From: Ooceraea biroi
Taxonomy: Eukaryota > Arthropoda > Insecta > Hymenoptera > Formicidae
Direction: 5' to 3'
DNA length: 64,000 bases
Assembly: GCF_003672135.1 (NCBI RefSeq)
Contig: NC_039517.1
Location: forward strand, 1,984,001 to 2,048,000
Shown here: positions 33,312 through 47,695 of the stretch, piece after piece
How positions within the stretch are numbered: position 1 is the stretch's first letter
Layout of the letters: each line of letters starts with the position of its first letter
Translations under genes and position numbers: made by a program
Notes under the pieces: generated by a model
The model's input: the letters and a program-made list of their open reading frames with translations, nothing else
What the model was told of the DNA's origin: nothing
The model's database searches: none

Positions 33312-34246
33312 ATACCAAGAGGAACGAACGGTAAGCGATACCCAGCCTGATCGCCCCCCGACTCCCTCGCGGTATCGAGAACCCAAAGAAACTTTGCGTT
33401 AGACCGAGCCGATGGAGCCCTTTCTCTTCCTCCTTCCAAGAGGAACTCCTCTCCGTGGCTTTCGCTCCCCTTCGGGAATCAAGTGCCGCCCCGGGCTCGC
33501 GCGGCCTTATCTGCGAGCGTAATAAATCGAGCGCTGGTCCGTGACATTGATTACGAAGACACGGAAGATATTGTTCGGAGATTCGCGGGAGCGGACGTGG
33601 AACTCTGCCGGAAGTCGACGGGGGTTCTCCAGGGCTTGAGTTGCGAGATTCTATTAATTATCGGTGTCAGGAGTTTTGAAAAACTGGACGCGGAATGCTT
33701 TCAACGGTAACGTCTAATGAACGGTAAACGGTTTGTGCACGTTCTCCGGCTAATGAGACAGCGCGCGATTGGATGCCTTTTAGCCGGCAACTGCGAGGCG
33801 GCAATCTCGAAAAAACCAAAGACTCCATTGCGATCCGAAATGATCTTAAAAGAGAGAGAGAGAGATATTTGCCGAGGAAAAATGCTCTTGTTAATGGACG
33901 AGGCGCAATTATGCTCGCGGAGGAAACTAATCGATATCGAAGCGGCGTCGATCGTAGGTGGACAGGCGGAGGCGTGCGCGCGCGAGCATGATGAATTTTC
34001 ATCCCGCTGGAAAATTCAGTGCAACGTCTTTCGCTCCGGGCGCGAGCGGAAGGGAAAAAAGGGAAAAAGGTCGGAGATACGCCGCGAGTGGAAAACAATT
34101 CCTGACGTTCCCGCGGATATCCATCTCTTTCGTGGCTCTCCACGTAAAGTCCAACTCCGCGATACCTCTTGGGAGAATCTTTCAAGTTTTTCCGCCGCGA
34201 GCGAGTGAAATGTGTCGGCGATCGTAGACAAGCGTACGTACCTGTA

Positions 34247-34261
34247 TGTGTGTGTGTGTGT
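34247..34261. repeat. (TG)n microsatellite
   Basis: Seven to eight TG units followed by TACATGTATGTGTG. Confidence 0.9.
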
Positions 34262-34916
34262 ACATGTATGTGTGAGAGGGGGAGGGCCACGTCTGTCCGG
34301 TTGCATAACTGCTTTGTCGATTCTCGCGCAATCATGGAAACGCGATTGCGCGACTCGACGCAGCCTCAATTATCCACGACGAGCGAATCGCGCGCGTTTC
34401 ATCCGGAAATTGTCAAAGGAGAATCAAACTGACATCTCCCTCTTCCGGCTCGTTAATGCTTTTGTTTAAACTGCATAATTGCTCGCGCTCGGCTCGGTGA
34501 CCGCGCTGATTAAGAATCAACCCGGGTTACATCTGGCAATAATACACCATTTAATTGCACGAAGTAATAATACCGGCACCGTACCAATTTTCTTAACAGA
34601 TTGACTTCGTTCGACGACGACCGATTAGTACCAGTCATTTTTATTTGATGATATTTTCAATCCCACGTAATTCACGACGAGAGCCAGCGCACACCAACAA
34701 TGCCGCACTATCCGGATGTAAAATACATCAATCTTGCGCTGGAGCTCTTTATCGACCGGAGATACAACGAGACAAAGAGAAAGAAAAATCTAGCAAGAGA
34801 TGCAAGTAACAAAAAGGAGAAGATATTTCAAGAATATTCAGATGCTGTTTAAGGTAACGCGCGCGCAAAACTTTCCGACGAGATGATCATGGAACAGCGG
34901 CTGCTGCTCGCACCGA

Positions 34917-34932
34917 AGAGAGAGAGAGATAG

Positions 34933-34966
<34 letters not shown>

Positions 34967-34968
34967 AG
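34917..34968. repeat. (GA)n-(GATA)n-(GA)n compound microsatellite
   Basis: GA units, then about six GATA units, then about eight GA units. Confidence 0.95.
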
Positions 34969-37241
34969 CCGTTTTCCTGCCGCGTAAAATATTAAATCGC
35001 CAATCAGTCACACTTCTCCCCGAAGACGCCGTTAAGCAGACACCGGCAAAATCCCAGAAACGCTCCCACGAAAAGCGAAGAGGAGCGCGTTCGCCGTGTA
35101 TCCATCTTCATCTTAGCCTCTGCCTAGGATGCATAGGCGAGATGGCCCTCCGGGGAATCCCTAAGATCTCTTTCTCCCTTTCTCTGCCGCTCGTTTCTCT
35201 CTTTCCTTCTCTCCAGGAAGCGACTGCGCCGCGCCTGTCGGCCCGTGTAACCAGTCATTTAATAGCTACTGCACGCGGAAACGTATTATATACGCTGTTG
35301 TTGCGTATTATACGACGAGGGCCGGGAAATACACACCGGTCTTCAGCGTCAAAAATGCACGCTGCACACCGACTGCACGTGTGCTGGGAACAACGAGTCG
35401 AGAGAACCTGTTGTCCCTCTTCTCTCTCTCTTTCGTGGAGTCTTCTAGCGAGAACGGACAGGTCAACTGCTTTGGCCTTCACATGGCGCAAGGATCTCAT
35501 TTGACTTTATTAATTTTTGATACTCTTGTATACGAGTCAAAAATTTAAAATAAAGATATACTTTGGCACTTTAATAACTTCTGATTTATTTTTAATTTAC
35601 CCGAGCCTTTCGTCCGTGATAAAAATCGATTTATTTATTTATGGTTCACCTCGGCTTTTCAGTTACCGCATCTATTTTTAGGAATCTATAACTGTCCACG
35701 ATATTTTCCGATACGATCGGATGCGATACTCGAGAAGGTAGAGAGTCCTTCTGCATCTTCTTGACCAGTATTTCAGCATTTCGATGCCTCGGGTATAAAA
35801 AATGATAAAGTCATCGCTGCGTGTGCCGCGGGATGCAGCGAAGTACCGCTCGTTGAAGTGCCACGGGGTCCCATAGCCCGTCTTCTTTACTCCGTAAAGG
35901 TGTCCACGTGCACGCAGCGTGGTGCTCGCGTCGTGTACGCGCGATAGGTGGTCGCGACGCATCGGAGAAGGATTCAAGGCCAGCTTGATCCTGGAATACC
36001 TCCTCCGAAACGAACAATCTGTCCATTAGCGCGCGATCGCCAGCATGGTGGCTGCACCGAGCGGTGTTTTAATAACTTCGCCGAGGCCTCCGCAGCCAAT
36101 AACGCCGATATAATTAGCCGGGCATATTTAAACATCGGCACACCGTGCGCGCACGGTGTCGGCTCCCATCGAAAATAGCACGCGCGCGATGTGTGGTCCA
36201 CCGCGAGGCCATCAAACGTGTTCTTTTTAACGCCATCGCCACGTCGGAACGTCGAACAGCTGCGCGGAGCTATTAAAGAAAACAACGTCGATTAAATCGA
36301 CACGAGGGTGGACAAGTGAAACGTCAGTTTTCGATTCTAGCAGCTCGAACTTGCTGAAACGGAAATCGAAATTAGACAGCGCTCGCGATGCTCCCAAATC
36401 TCGTCAGATTTCGCCGATCAGCGGCCCTTCGAGGGCTAAACGCTCGGAGCAAGCATCGAGGCGCCCTTCGACAAATGCGCTGACATTACAACCCCCTCGG
36501 CACCATCACCTCCCCCACGGTATTTACGACAACGCTGCACGTGTCGTGTTACCACCGCGCTGTTCCGCCAACATGTATATTCGGGGCGCTCCACGTGGGC
36601 GAGTCGGTCAGTGGCAGAGAAATTCGATTAGTCGGCGACAATGAGCGCTGATGATCCCGCGCGTCTCGACGCGAGTCGCACAATGCCCGCGATGCTGCCG
36701 ACGCCGACGCCGAGGGTGAATGAATCGTACCGGGGATCAGGGGGTTCTCTGATACAGGGGTGGCCACGGTGGCCATAAAAGTCCGCAGCATATGTCCCCC
36801 GAGTTACAGGAGGGTTTACCCCCCTCCGCGCCCACCCCGCGGAGAGCATTGTCCACCTGATCTCCTTCAGTCACGTAATCGCGCGCGCGGTGCGTGCGTA
36901 CGCGTGCAGATGCGTTCTCCGCGCATAGCGTGGTAGCGGACGTGTGACTGATGCAATTGCGCGATGTTAAACCGAGAACGACTTGCACGGACGTGAAACA
37001 GGGCGAGTCGAAGTAACGAGATACGCGTATCCGTAATATACAAAATAAATAATGCATTATATTTATATATGTTGTGTATCAGCAATGAGCATATAAATAT
37101 GTCATCTTTTATAAATGTTATAAACATTTCACAATAATATTCGATTATGCGAACGGATGAATAATGTATCTTTACAATTGAGTTAAATTCAATTTCGCGA
37201 TATTATTTAATGATATTAAATTATTATTATTATTATTATTA

Positions 37242-38149
37242 GAGGAAAGTCCCCGATTATGAGATACCATATCGATTTTGCCGAATGTAAGGAAATCTAT
37301 AGGCAGAATTTAAAAATTTAATACGTTATCTTGAAGAGAATTTAATAAGCTTTAGGTTGGTGAAATGAAAAATCTAATTTAAATATTATTTTTTCTGAAA
37401 ATTTAAAAAATTTGAAAAAAGAGCTTTACGCAGGATCGAGAAAGTGTGCTCCTAATATAAGATACCTCGAGAAATCGGTGTTAAAAGTGCAAAATACATC
37501 AGTATTGCAAGTAAAAAACTTTATTAGATATTTTTATAAAAATACTGCTGCCACAGCCTTCGCCAAATCTTCACGATTCCACTGTCGACGCTTCCTCGTT
37601 TCTCTAACCTCCATAGTCAGATTCTATAAAAATTAAATACAAAACTTCGTAATATAAATTCGTATTAACTTTTCTTTAACCTTAAGTAGTATTTTCTTTC
37701 TTTTTATTACACTACATACTCTTCATATTCGAGCAATAATTATCTCATATTAAGAGTACCCTGAATATCTCATTATACGAGCCACGTGCCTAGCGGTTCC
37801 GCGATCATGAAATCTAACCTCTACAATTAAGCAATTCAACAAATCGCGTATTTTCCTGTTACTACGATTCTACTCTATCATTGCATACTGAATTTATTGC
37901 CAACCATTTCTTTATTATGTAATAAACAAGGTTTAAAGACTAACCTCAAGTTCCTTTGACATGTTCACAATTTCACAAACCTTTTCTTGCAAAGGCTAAA
38001 CGCAATAATGAACAATGAATTTTTCACTAAATACATTTTACACCAAGAGTAATAAGTTCATGGTGGAACTAACAGATGGTGCTCAATAGTTTAGCAGAAA
38101 CCCCATTATCTCATATTAGGAGCACATCTCATAATAGGGGATTCTCCTC
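37242..38149 (-). mobile_element. Pogo-like non-autonomous DNA transposon, copy 2
   Basis: This is the reverse complement of the element at 2817-3722, with the same terminal repeats and the same internal mini-gene on the minus strand. It sits at the end of an ATT microsatellite. The left flank is TA; the right flank is TG, probably a mutated TA duplication. Confidence 0.85.
37534..37614 (-). pseudogene. HTH-like exon 2 of the mini-gene (copy 2)
   Basis: The frame from the ATG at 37614 to the stop at 37534-37536 encodes the same 26 residues as copy 1 (RKRRQWNREDLAKAVAAV core). An AATAAA (TTTATT at 37520-37525 on plus) follows the stop. The matching exon 1 with a GAG/GTTAGT donor lies farther right on this strand, near 37940-37965. 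Confidence 0.45.
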
Positions 38150-38151
38150 TG

Positions 38152-40950
38152 TATTATTGACCTAAAAATGTGAACGAACTTCTTCGCAATGAATGCATAC
38201 GAATATTCATGCATTTGTTCAAATAATTCGCAATATATCGCGATTACAATCTTGATTTAAAAAAGCCGCTTTCCGCGGATCACACAGCGATGATCCTCGC
38301 AATTTTCTCATCAGCCCGCGCACGAAAGATGCAATTGCACATGCGGTCCTCTCCGTGTATCCCTTCGTCCTACTCGAGATCTCTTTTTCTAATTCGCCTC
38401 GCAGAACAAGTCGCAGCGAAGCAGCGGCAAACGGATCAGAAAGCACTCATCTGGCCGGGGTTTCTTTCACGTGCACTCGCACGTAACACCGTGAGACGTG
38501 CACTTGTCACGCACGTGTACGCTCTCGCACGCGTGTACTTTCGCGCGGGGCGCAAAGTAGAACGTCAAGTGGAGCGATTGCGTGCGTTTCCGCGTGTACA
38601 AATATACAAGTGTGTGGGTGCGTGTGCCATGAGGCCGCACACTCGCGCGAAGCGGACACGCGTGGAGGGGAAACAGATGTCGTTTCACGCATTAACATGC
38701 ATGGCCGTGCGCGGCCCGATACCCGCTCGATCAATTGGCATAATTAATCGTACGTTGTAGGGCACGGCAGCTCGGACGCGGTACCACCGCTCGTTCCGAC
38801 GAAAACGCACGGATAACCCACTTACATCCTGTCGAGCGAGTCGATTTCGATCGGCCTCGCCGTGTGTTCGCCATCCCCGTCGTGGAAACGATATATTGTT
38901 TGCCTGAACCCCGCGTGAACGATGATAACTCTCGAACGAATTATATTATACTTGAGCGAGGGAGCTCAAGAGGAGACGTGAGGGAAAGGTGGAATGAATC
39001 GATAGTCTTGCAGTAAACTCGCTGCGAAGCGACGCGTGAGAAACTCGCTTGGTGGAAATTCCACTTTATGTATTGTGGAAATTTTTCATAAATTTCTCCA
39101 GGATTTTTCATAACTGTACAAATTTCCAAAATTACATACTGCAATAGCTAAGGTTTGCATTAAAATTCCGCGCGAATCGATTGTTTCGCCAGGCATTATT
39201 TGCTACCCTCGAAATTCGCGCTTTTCAATCGCTGTTCTCGTAATTCAGGAGCTGCCGTCATCTCGGTTCAGGAAAACCGCGCGATCTCGGAGGTAACGAT
39301 CGTACCAGGCCATCAAATGATTTTACAGCGTGTTACACGAGAGCTCCGTGTAGCGAGCTTCGCGGAGCCTCATGGGGGTTGCGCATCCAGCATTTATGGA
39401 GGCATAACGTCCAGCTCGGAGCGCGTCAGATGCGACGATATAGACGCAATCGCGAGCACGTGCCGACGATGATGACGAAGCGATGTATCTCCGCATTTCT
39501 TGAGATACAAAATCCCTTTCGAGGATCATGAAAAGTTCGTCGGATGCTTTGTAACAATATACCGGAAGCCATTTTCCGAGGCTCGTCATCGTAAAATTCA
39601 GCATCGTCCGCGATCAATCGGGTTCGTCGCCGAGGACATTAACCGCACGCGGCATTCCGCGCGTACATTCCGCGTCTGGGACGAGCAGGGGATCGCGATT
39701 CTCCACCGATCATTTGAATAAACGATCAGCAAACCATCGCTGCGAGACAGGTGGATTCCACCCTCTAATGTTCCCGCGCCGATCGCCGGGCTTCCACCTT
39801 AACGTTAACGGCGATAGGCAATAATCGGAAACCGCCGACCATCTCAAGTAGATCAAGACACGCGAGGGGGAAACCGGGAGATATCGGGTGAAATTAAGAG
39901 GGAACGATAGGGCCGGCGCTCGTGATATCGGCTCGTCGCGCCCTTAAAGAATGCCGCTCCTTCCGCTCGTTAAGGGGCGGAATCGCGCGTTAATCCTCTG
40001 CGGCTTCCGGGCATTTCCGCTGCTTAATCTCAAAATAGCTTCAGCAAGTAGAATGACGGTTTAGGACGATTCAGGATGAGTTAGGACGCTTTAGCACGTT
40101 CTACTCATTCGCGAGCGGAAAAGCGGAAATGCGGGAAAAGGGAAGCTCGATGTTCTCCACGACAATGCTGTCGCATTGCCGCGCAATGACGCGATTCGAA
40201 GAACGGGCGGAAATCTGCGGCCTCGCGTGCTGCAGATGATGCATAAGAATGCGATTTGACGGAGTCGGAGCGAGCGACGCGATTACAGTCCGCGAGCGGT
40301 GCGGCGCGCGATGCAATTTTCGAAGTAGATCGCCGCCGCGAAGGAAAGGAATAAACTCGTCGGTCGGTCGGTCGGGCGCGTGCGAGGTAGGAAGGAAGGG
40401 TGGTTAGCGGATATCGCGCACTTGCACAATGGCTATTAGCAGCGTTATCCTTCTTTAATCCAGCCGTTTGCAGTCCGCGCTCACTCGCTCGCTCGAAACC
40501 ATCGCGGTCACGTAAGCGTTTCGCCCTAGCCGGTTAACAGATTTTCAGAAGCGGTTAAGCTCGTTCTGCGAATTTTCAGACGGGTGTAATCTCGCGCTCC
40601 GCTTTACATTTTCAGATATAAAACGGATAAAAGGCGCCACTTCGTAACTGGATGCACGCCATTTCCGAGCCGTTTCCGCGGACGGGCGAGAAACGGTAGG
40701 AGGCGGAGGCGGAGGAGGAGACGTTTTCTGAAAATTTAATATCGCCGCGATACGAATCCGAGCTTATTCATGAAGCCGAAATTATTACTGCGCGCCGTGT
40801 CGCGTGATAACGCTATCATTCAGTTCTCGCGTCGCGAGAACGTCGTCGGAAATAAAACCGCACGCTCCGATGACGAAGAGCGACGGTAGTTTCCGAATCG
40901 AATATTTCAAAAATTCAAGTCGGATGGTACTCGACTCAAACTACTTCGAT
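38152..40950. other. No supported gene
   Basis: CpG-rich sequence. Two CACGTG-type E-box cores sit near 38468 and 38513 in a CG/CA-rich patch. No domains or terminal repeats. Confidence 0.4.
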
Positions 40951-40955
40951 CGTTA

Positions 40956-41216
40956 ACGTAATAAGTCACGTAATGACGTAATGGTCGCCAGCGACGCAAG
41001 TTCCGCTGAAACTATACTACGCGAGCATAGGCGCATCGGGAAAAGTGGATACAAGCGTGTGAATACGTAATGTCCTCGACAAGTTGGCGATCTGAAAGGT
41101 CGTCGGCCGCAAATAGCTGTCGCCGAAGGTTTTCCCGCGACCGACGTGCCGTGACGTCGTACGTAATGCCGTCATAGAGCGCTATTACGTCGTGCTATCG
41201 TCATATCAGTACGTCA
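40956..41216. promoter_or_regulatory. Cluster of ACGTAAT / TGACGT bZIP-like sites
   Basis: The 7-mer ACGTAAT or its complement occurs at 40956, 40968, 40976, 41065, 41161 and 41184 (ATTACGT). TGACGTC lies at 41152 and ACGTCA at 41211. TGACGTAA-type sequences are bound by ATF/CREB and PAR bZIP proteins. The density far exceeds the chance expectation for a 7-mer in about 260 bp. It could be an enhancer or a decayed tandem repeat. Confidence 0.35.
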
Positions 41217-44200
41217 CGGTGCACGACATTCGTCACAGGTAATAGGTCGCGCGATCGATCGATCGCAACGCGGCTGTCACGGTGGTAATGCCAAGCTAAG
41301 GCGAGTATTTCCTCGCGGGAGAAACGTCACAGCAGTTTTCACGGTGAATCCGCCAATGTTTAAAACGAGACCCAGCGTTGCCGCTGGCAGCGAATTTACC
41401 TTAACGCAAATTTCAACGTGCCGAGCTTCGAGTTCAAAATAGGATCCTGTTCAAATATCAAGCAGCGGAAAATAGTTTAGGTAGGCGGACGAGATGGCGA
41501 GCGGACTCCGCTTCGAATATCCTCGTTCGGGATGTTTAACATTACGCGGCGGAGGGGGAGGGGGGGAAGGGTGGACGCTTTCGTGAGATCACATTTTCCC
41601 GAACGAGTGCGATCGCGCTCGAATTGGTCAAAGGATCCGCGACGAGGAAACGCGATCTGGATCCGGGACGGCCTGTGCGGGCGGGCGGCATCGAGCGTCG
41701 CGACGCCCAACGCGGAGCGATCGCGCGCGGTTCTCTCATGCAAAAGCCGCGGGTGCAGCTGCGAGAGGGTGGAAACAGGGAGCGAAACAACGGGAGAAAT
41801 CAACCCCGTATTCCGCGATCGTGCACGCTCCAAGGGAGGAAGCCCGCTCGTCTCGTCGTCCAACGACGGCCGCCGGATAAGGCGGGCCGGCGCTCGTTAT
41901 CCGCACGCGATTTCTTTTCCGCGAACCTGGTATCGCGCCGGGATCGACGTTTGTCGTGGCGCTTTTTTTCTACCGACGACGTCGAGTCGGCGACGACGAC
42001 GACGACTGCGACGAGGACGTGCACGCGTACCCGCCGACATAACCCGGAACTAATTACCGAGCGTAATGATCGTGAGTAAACTACTCGGAATCGCAATGAG
42101 AAAAATAGCCTGAATAGTCATGGATGGCGTGATCTTGATCACTCGTGCGCCGGCCGAGTCGTCGCGCTTCGTCGCGACGCCGCGCGCATATGACCGCAAA
42201 GAAATTATTATTATTAACGTGCATGGCGATATCGACACGACGTTTGGCACTGCTATTTAAACAAAACTGCTCGGCGAAACGTGTATTTGCACGAGCGCGT
42301 TAGCGCTTGTCGCCGATCGCGATCGATCGCGAAGGCAAAGCAGCGCTGGTTCACCACGCAAACCGCGCCAGAACTACCCGATCCGCTCTCCAGCGACTTG
42401 AAGAACTCGCTGGAGGACGCGAGAGTTCTCCATCGAGTCGTAACGTCGATTCCTTCTCAAGAGGAATATCTTCCTCTCGTCCCGTCAGTTACCTGAACTC
42501 TCGGCTCGACGTTCACGTGATTCTTTTTTTTCTCTGGAAGGCGCGATCGCGGACCGGGCGATCCACGTGGGCGGCCGGACACGAGGACAGTGGGGCCCCA
42601 TAGAGTAGTCAATTGGCGCCTTCAAGTGGCCGGGCCCTCGCAGAGTGACTCGTCAGGTACGCGGCATAAGGTCCCCCTTGTCTCTCGTATCCGCGAGTGC
42701 GCCGACTTCTAGGAACAACGCGATCGGCGATCCCAGACAACTCCGTTATTGTTTCCGCCGTTAAAAATAAGCTCGTTCAGCCGCGCCATTATTCCTGTAG
42801 ACGATGCACGCGCGCCGCGTCTCCGTCAACGGTATACGTCTCGTCTCATCTCGTCTCGTCTGCTCTCGCCTCGGAAGCCTCGTCTTTGTCATGAAACACA
42901 AGTGGAATTGGACGTGGACGTCTCGAGAGGGATCGAGTGGCCGCGTCCGGGAACGAACGGAGCGCGCGAAATGATCCTAAAGTCGTCGCGACTAATCGCT
43001 ACTGGCGAGCTCTGAGACGGTGATTGCACGAAGATGACGGCATTTGAATGTTCAGCAGCTTCGACGAGAAGAGACTCGGCTGTTTGCTAGCGAAACATTT
43101 TATCGCCGAGAAATAAAGACTCGCGGAATCGAGCTCTTCATATCTGGACGAGACACGTACGTACGTTCGTGGCGCAGCCATTTCGTTCATTTCGTTTTTT
43201 ACGACACGATTTTCCATTCCATAGAATTTTATCTCGCGTCTCCCGTGTGTTTTAGAGAGTAATACCGACGTCGAATCGATTAAACCAAAACGAGATAACA
43301 GCTCGGAGGAGAGGAGGGGGTGAAAAGGAGAAATTCATTTCAGCGCGCGTTACCTATCAGGATTTCATATAGAACTTTTTTTTTTATATCTTCGACAATG
43401 TATGGCGCGGATGCAAACATTTTCCGCTCCTCCTGCCTTTTTTTGAATCAACAATAGTGCAATACCGCGGCATATCTATATGGAAATTTGTAATACAAAT
43501 TACAAAATAGTTTCGTCTGTTTTTTGAATGCATACAGATGCGAATACGTGTGATTTTATTCTGCGATCTGTCTCGCGGTGACGATCGCTCGACGTAATTA
43601 ACGTGATCCACGATCGAAAATGTCTGTGTCGTTAACAACCATCCGAGCGTTCCGCATCATCGTGAAAAATCCTGAAGCGCGCCCTGAATTTACGATACTC
43701 CCGGGAGCATAAATCTTTATGCTCTCTTTATTCACTTCACGAAACTTTTTCAAAATACAAATCCTCGCTTAAAACGTGGGGGGTCGAGATGAAAGCAGCC
43801 GCCACGCTGGAACATTAGATATAAAATAATAATGAAATTATCAACGCGCATAGCGGCGGCGGCGCGGGCGGCTACATTTTTTTCCCGCTCTGTACTCTTC
43901 CGACCATTTTTCGTCGCTATTACGTTTCTCCCGCGTGATACCATCAATGCTACCCTCGGAGCGCAGTAATCCTCACCTATCGCACAATGCCTAATGAATA
44001 AACATTCGCGTGTTGCGTCTGAAATAATTACAGCAACGTAATCGCGGCGTTCCTCTGCATGTACACACCTGTGCGTGCATGCATGTATATTTTTTACGTG
44101 CTTATCGCGTTTTACACGGGGCTCTGGAAGTCATAAGCGCCGTTCTCCAGCGCAGCTCGTGCCGAAAGGGACGACCGTGTTTACATGCAGAAAATGCACG

Positions 44201-47200
44201 CAAAAAGACGAAGACGACGACGACGCGTCGTCCGCCGCAATAAAACAGCGATATAAATTACATATCCTATCTCGCGTTTCAAACGCCGCGACATCCCTCG
44301 CGGCGGTGGTATTCTCCCTCGAGTTCCTCCATCTGCGGTTTACAAAACGCGCGCGCGTGTGTTGCGTGTACTTCCTCTTTTTTCGCCCTCCGCTTTGCCA
44401 GGTGCATTCATCGCGACCGTGCGCGCACGTGGAATGCGCGCGAGTAAAAATCCACAATCCGGCAAAAATAATCACGCGCGGTTTACACGGCCGCATATCT
44501 ACTGACGCGTGCTGCAATCACGGTCCACTCAAAGTTTCCGCCCTCAAAGTGCATTTCTCACCCCTCCACCTCGCGAGAGATCAGCGCGTTCCTCGCTCGA
44601 GTGCTCCAAACTGTCGGCGTCGCGGGGAAATCCGCCTGGTGGAGCGATCGTTCCGCCGCGATTTATCACCATATGGAGCCGAAACGTCAAACTTTCATCA
44701 CCAGCAGCGGAAAAACGGTGCGTACGCGCGCGATTCCGCGATTCGCGATACGCGTCATCAAATTCCGATGCCTGTCATTAGGGGCGCAGTTGCCTCGTTA
44801 ACGGTATTGCTCGATACAAGGTGTCCCCGTACGTGTGTGTACGCCCGCGATATTCCGCGTGTAATTCCATTAACCATTCCATCGCGCCGGGAAACGTTTG
44901 GGGGTGGCAAGAGGAGAAAATCGACGCTGGTCGACGCCGGCGATCAGCGACGCCGGTCCTCCCGATACGCGATAAATAATCGCGACGTGTCGCCGCACTC
45001 GTCGGCCCGTCAGGCGGAGTACATTTCGGCGTGACACGACCGCGTCATGTCGCGCGACGCGCATCACGGGTCCGTGGATGCTGCGGGCCCCGATTGCACC
45101 CCCTTACTGCTGCTGCATGTAGTGCTCGCACCCCCGGACCGACGTCCTTCTCCCCTCATTGTCCCGTCGTCCTCGTGAGCTCTCGTCAGAGCTTGTCAGC
45201 TTAATTATAGGCGGAGGACGCGTCGTTACACGCTGCGCGATGAGACAACGCGCCGCTACCAGCGCAGCGTTGTCGGAATTACGAGCCCCGCGATCTGCGA
45301 TTGACAACGGCTTTTACAACGATCGTAGAACGAAAGTCGCCCGATCCGCGTGTCCTGCCGATCAGAACGCAGCGTCGGATGTCGATGCGATCGATGCGAT
45401 GGATTAAAAGGCGCGCGATGATATTCGAGCGCTGGATCCGCGCCGAAAATATTATTTACGAGCCTTCATAAATATTAATGGGATACGTACGCATTTTACG
45501 CGGCGTGATCCCGGCAATGGTATTATCATCTGAGCGTGTGCTCAGATTAAATTTTCATAATATTCCGAGGTAATATTTTATCATAATATTTTGTTATAAT
45601 ATTTATTCTATCATAATATTGTTTGAAAATATTTCTGTTATAAATATGCAGAGTGTATTACGCCCCACAGAGAACATCATGCCAGCAAAGAGCGAATTAA
45701 ACATTCTCGTCCATTCCGGCAAAGTTAGAGCGATACGAATATGAAACATTGGATAAAGCCCACGAATGATGGCAAGGAAATTTAATTTGCAGACAAGAGG
45801 GAAATTTCGCGGCATTTGCATTTACCGTCGCGCGAGCATTTTTGCGCGATCCTCGGCTTCGCGATTCGCACCGATTTGCAGGGGATCAAGCATTTGCCGC
45901 CGTTAAACGCGCGGTCGAGGCCGGGGCGGGAGGGGGGGGGGGAAGAAGCGGATACAATCGCTGGAGGGATTTGCAGTAGCGGTAGCACGATACTGATCGT
46001 GCAAAAAGTCATTTCCGGTGTTACCTCGCGAGCGAGGAGAGAATGGGCGGAGGTGGAGGAGAGCAACTAGAGAAAGAAGAAGGAGGGAAAGAACGGGATT
46101 ATCGAGTTCCATAGCCCGACCAGCATCGATTCACATCCCGTCGAGGTCGTGCCAATTAGCGGCCTCCAAGACTCGTCCACGCTCGCGAAGTGACGCGAGA
46201 AGCACTCGAGAACGCGAAGTTCTGGCCGGATCTGGCAAATCGCGACGCGATCATCAAGCGTTGCGGCGCTGATTTATCCGCGCTTCCGCGGAGAGATGAG
46301 AGATCTGAATAATACAATACACCTCGCGCGAGTGCGAGGCTCGTGGCCATTTCGCGAAAATTTATTCTCAGCCGGATGTCACATCCGATGCCGCGCGTGC
46401 ATGCATGCCGGACAGTCCAATCTCGCGCGTGCACTCGCGCGAGATTGATGACGCGCTCGCTCGTACGCGCGCGCGCCATTTTTCCCGCCTGTTCCTCCCT
46501 TTTTCACGTGACGTCCGCGATTATTATGTAATATTTTATTGCTGTTGCTTTGAATCTTTAACGCGAAATCCGCGCACGCGGCCAGATTTGTGCGCGAAGG
46601 GGATTAATCGCGCTTTACGAGCGCGCTGCGCGAGTCCGGGTGACTGTCGCACGCACTCGGCTGTCCAGGGGGGTTGGAAAGGGGCGACCCACCGTGTGCA
46701 TCTCGATGGCGTTCTGTCGCCATTTATTCATACGCTGCAAATAAAACACGATGGCGATTGAGCGACGCGCGGCGCGGCGAGCCGGGCGCGGGCGAGCACG
46801 TCAAATTTTCTATGATGGAGATGAAAAGTGACGACGGCTAATTTCATGATTCGCTGATTAATCCCGCCCCGTCAGAGCCCACTCGGCGTACACGATGGAC
46901 GGCTATGTATAGTTGTATCGATGATATACAGCGTGGAAAAAGTTGCGAAAAAATACACTCGCCGTGTCTCGTCGATTTCGCCGTCACGCTAGGTGAATAC
47001 GCTTTTCATCCCGCCTCGCGCGCTGAATTAACGTAGCAATCGACACGAAAAAATATTCTTTTAAATAAAAAAACGAGGATTTGTAACTTGCATCGCGCAT
47101 TTCATCATGCTCGAGGCTTCTTCAGCTCGTTCTCTCTTTCTCTTTCTCTCGTAGTACCGAGGTGGCGTTTTATCGCAGGCTGAAGATCGCGCACGTCGCG

Positions 47201-47691
47201 AGTCGGCGACGGAACGCTCGACATCTCGCAGGGATCTCGCGTAATGGGTTCCGACACGAGGCAAGGGATTAAAATACTAAACGCGGTACGACGCGAAGAG
47301 ACAGTGTTCAGCGTCGCGTCGCGCGTCGTCGGTTGCGACGCTGGAGAATTTGCTTGGCGGCAAAAATAGGCTGCTCGCTCGAGGAGGTGCCGAGAAAGAC
47401 GCAGAAGGAAAGAGGAGAGCCGAGGGGGCGGTGAAAGAAAGCCTCTCGGAAGCCGCGATGGAAACGGGAGCGAAGAATCGTCCGACGGGGAGGTGGAGCA
47501 CGATCGGGAGTAATAACGAGCGAGCGCGATGAGAGAAGCGAAGAAACCGGGCACACGCGAGAGGGCTATTGGCGGAGATGGATGGTAGATTAGGTTTGAT
47601 TTGCTGCACGTCTCAGCAGCACGGCCGCCTGGAAACGCTCACGTAAGAGAGAAGCGAGCGGAGCACGAATAATCTGCTGTGGAAGAACAAA
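41217..47691. other. No supported gene
   Basis: Over 6 kb of CpG-rich DNA with an AT patch at 45560-45660. A frame at about 42340-42496 (plus; reads WFTTQTAPELPDPLSSDLK) and one at about 47248-47370 look mildly protein-like but have no supporting boundaries. No mobile element is visible. Confidence 0.4.
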
Positions 47692-47695
47692 AAAT

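Larger units (their letters stand above)
33316..37241. other. No supported gene; several microsatellites
   Basis: The interval contains GT (34247-34261) and GATA/GA (34917-34968) microsatellites and an ATT run ending at 37241. A frame at 33483-33710 reads somewhat protein-like but has no ATG or splice boundary. A strong pyrimidine tract plus CAG acceptor ends at 35216 without a clear donor after it. Confidence 0.4.

Noticed and set aside
33483..33710. 75-codon plus frame with an acidic, helix-like middle
   Set aside because: No ATG, no acceptor or donor at the edges, and no recognisable family.
35190..35230. Strong pyrimidine tract plus CAG acceptor at 35216
   Set aside because: The following sequence has only a weak GTGTAA donor and a short Arg-rich frame. 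CT tracts are common here, so chance is likely.
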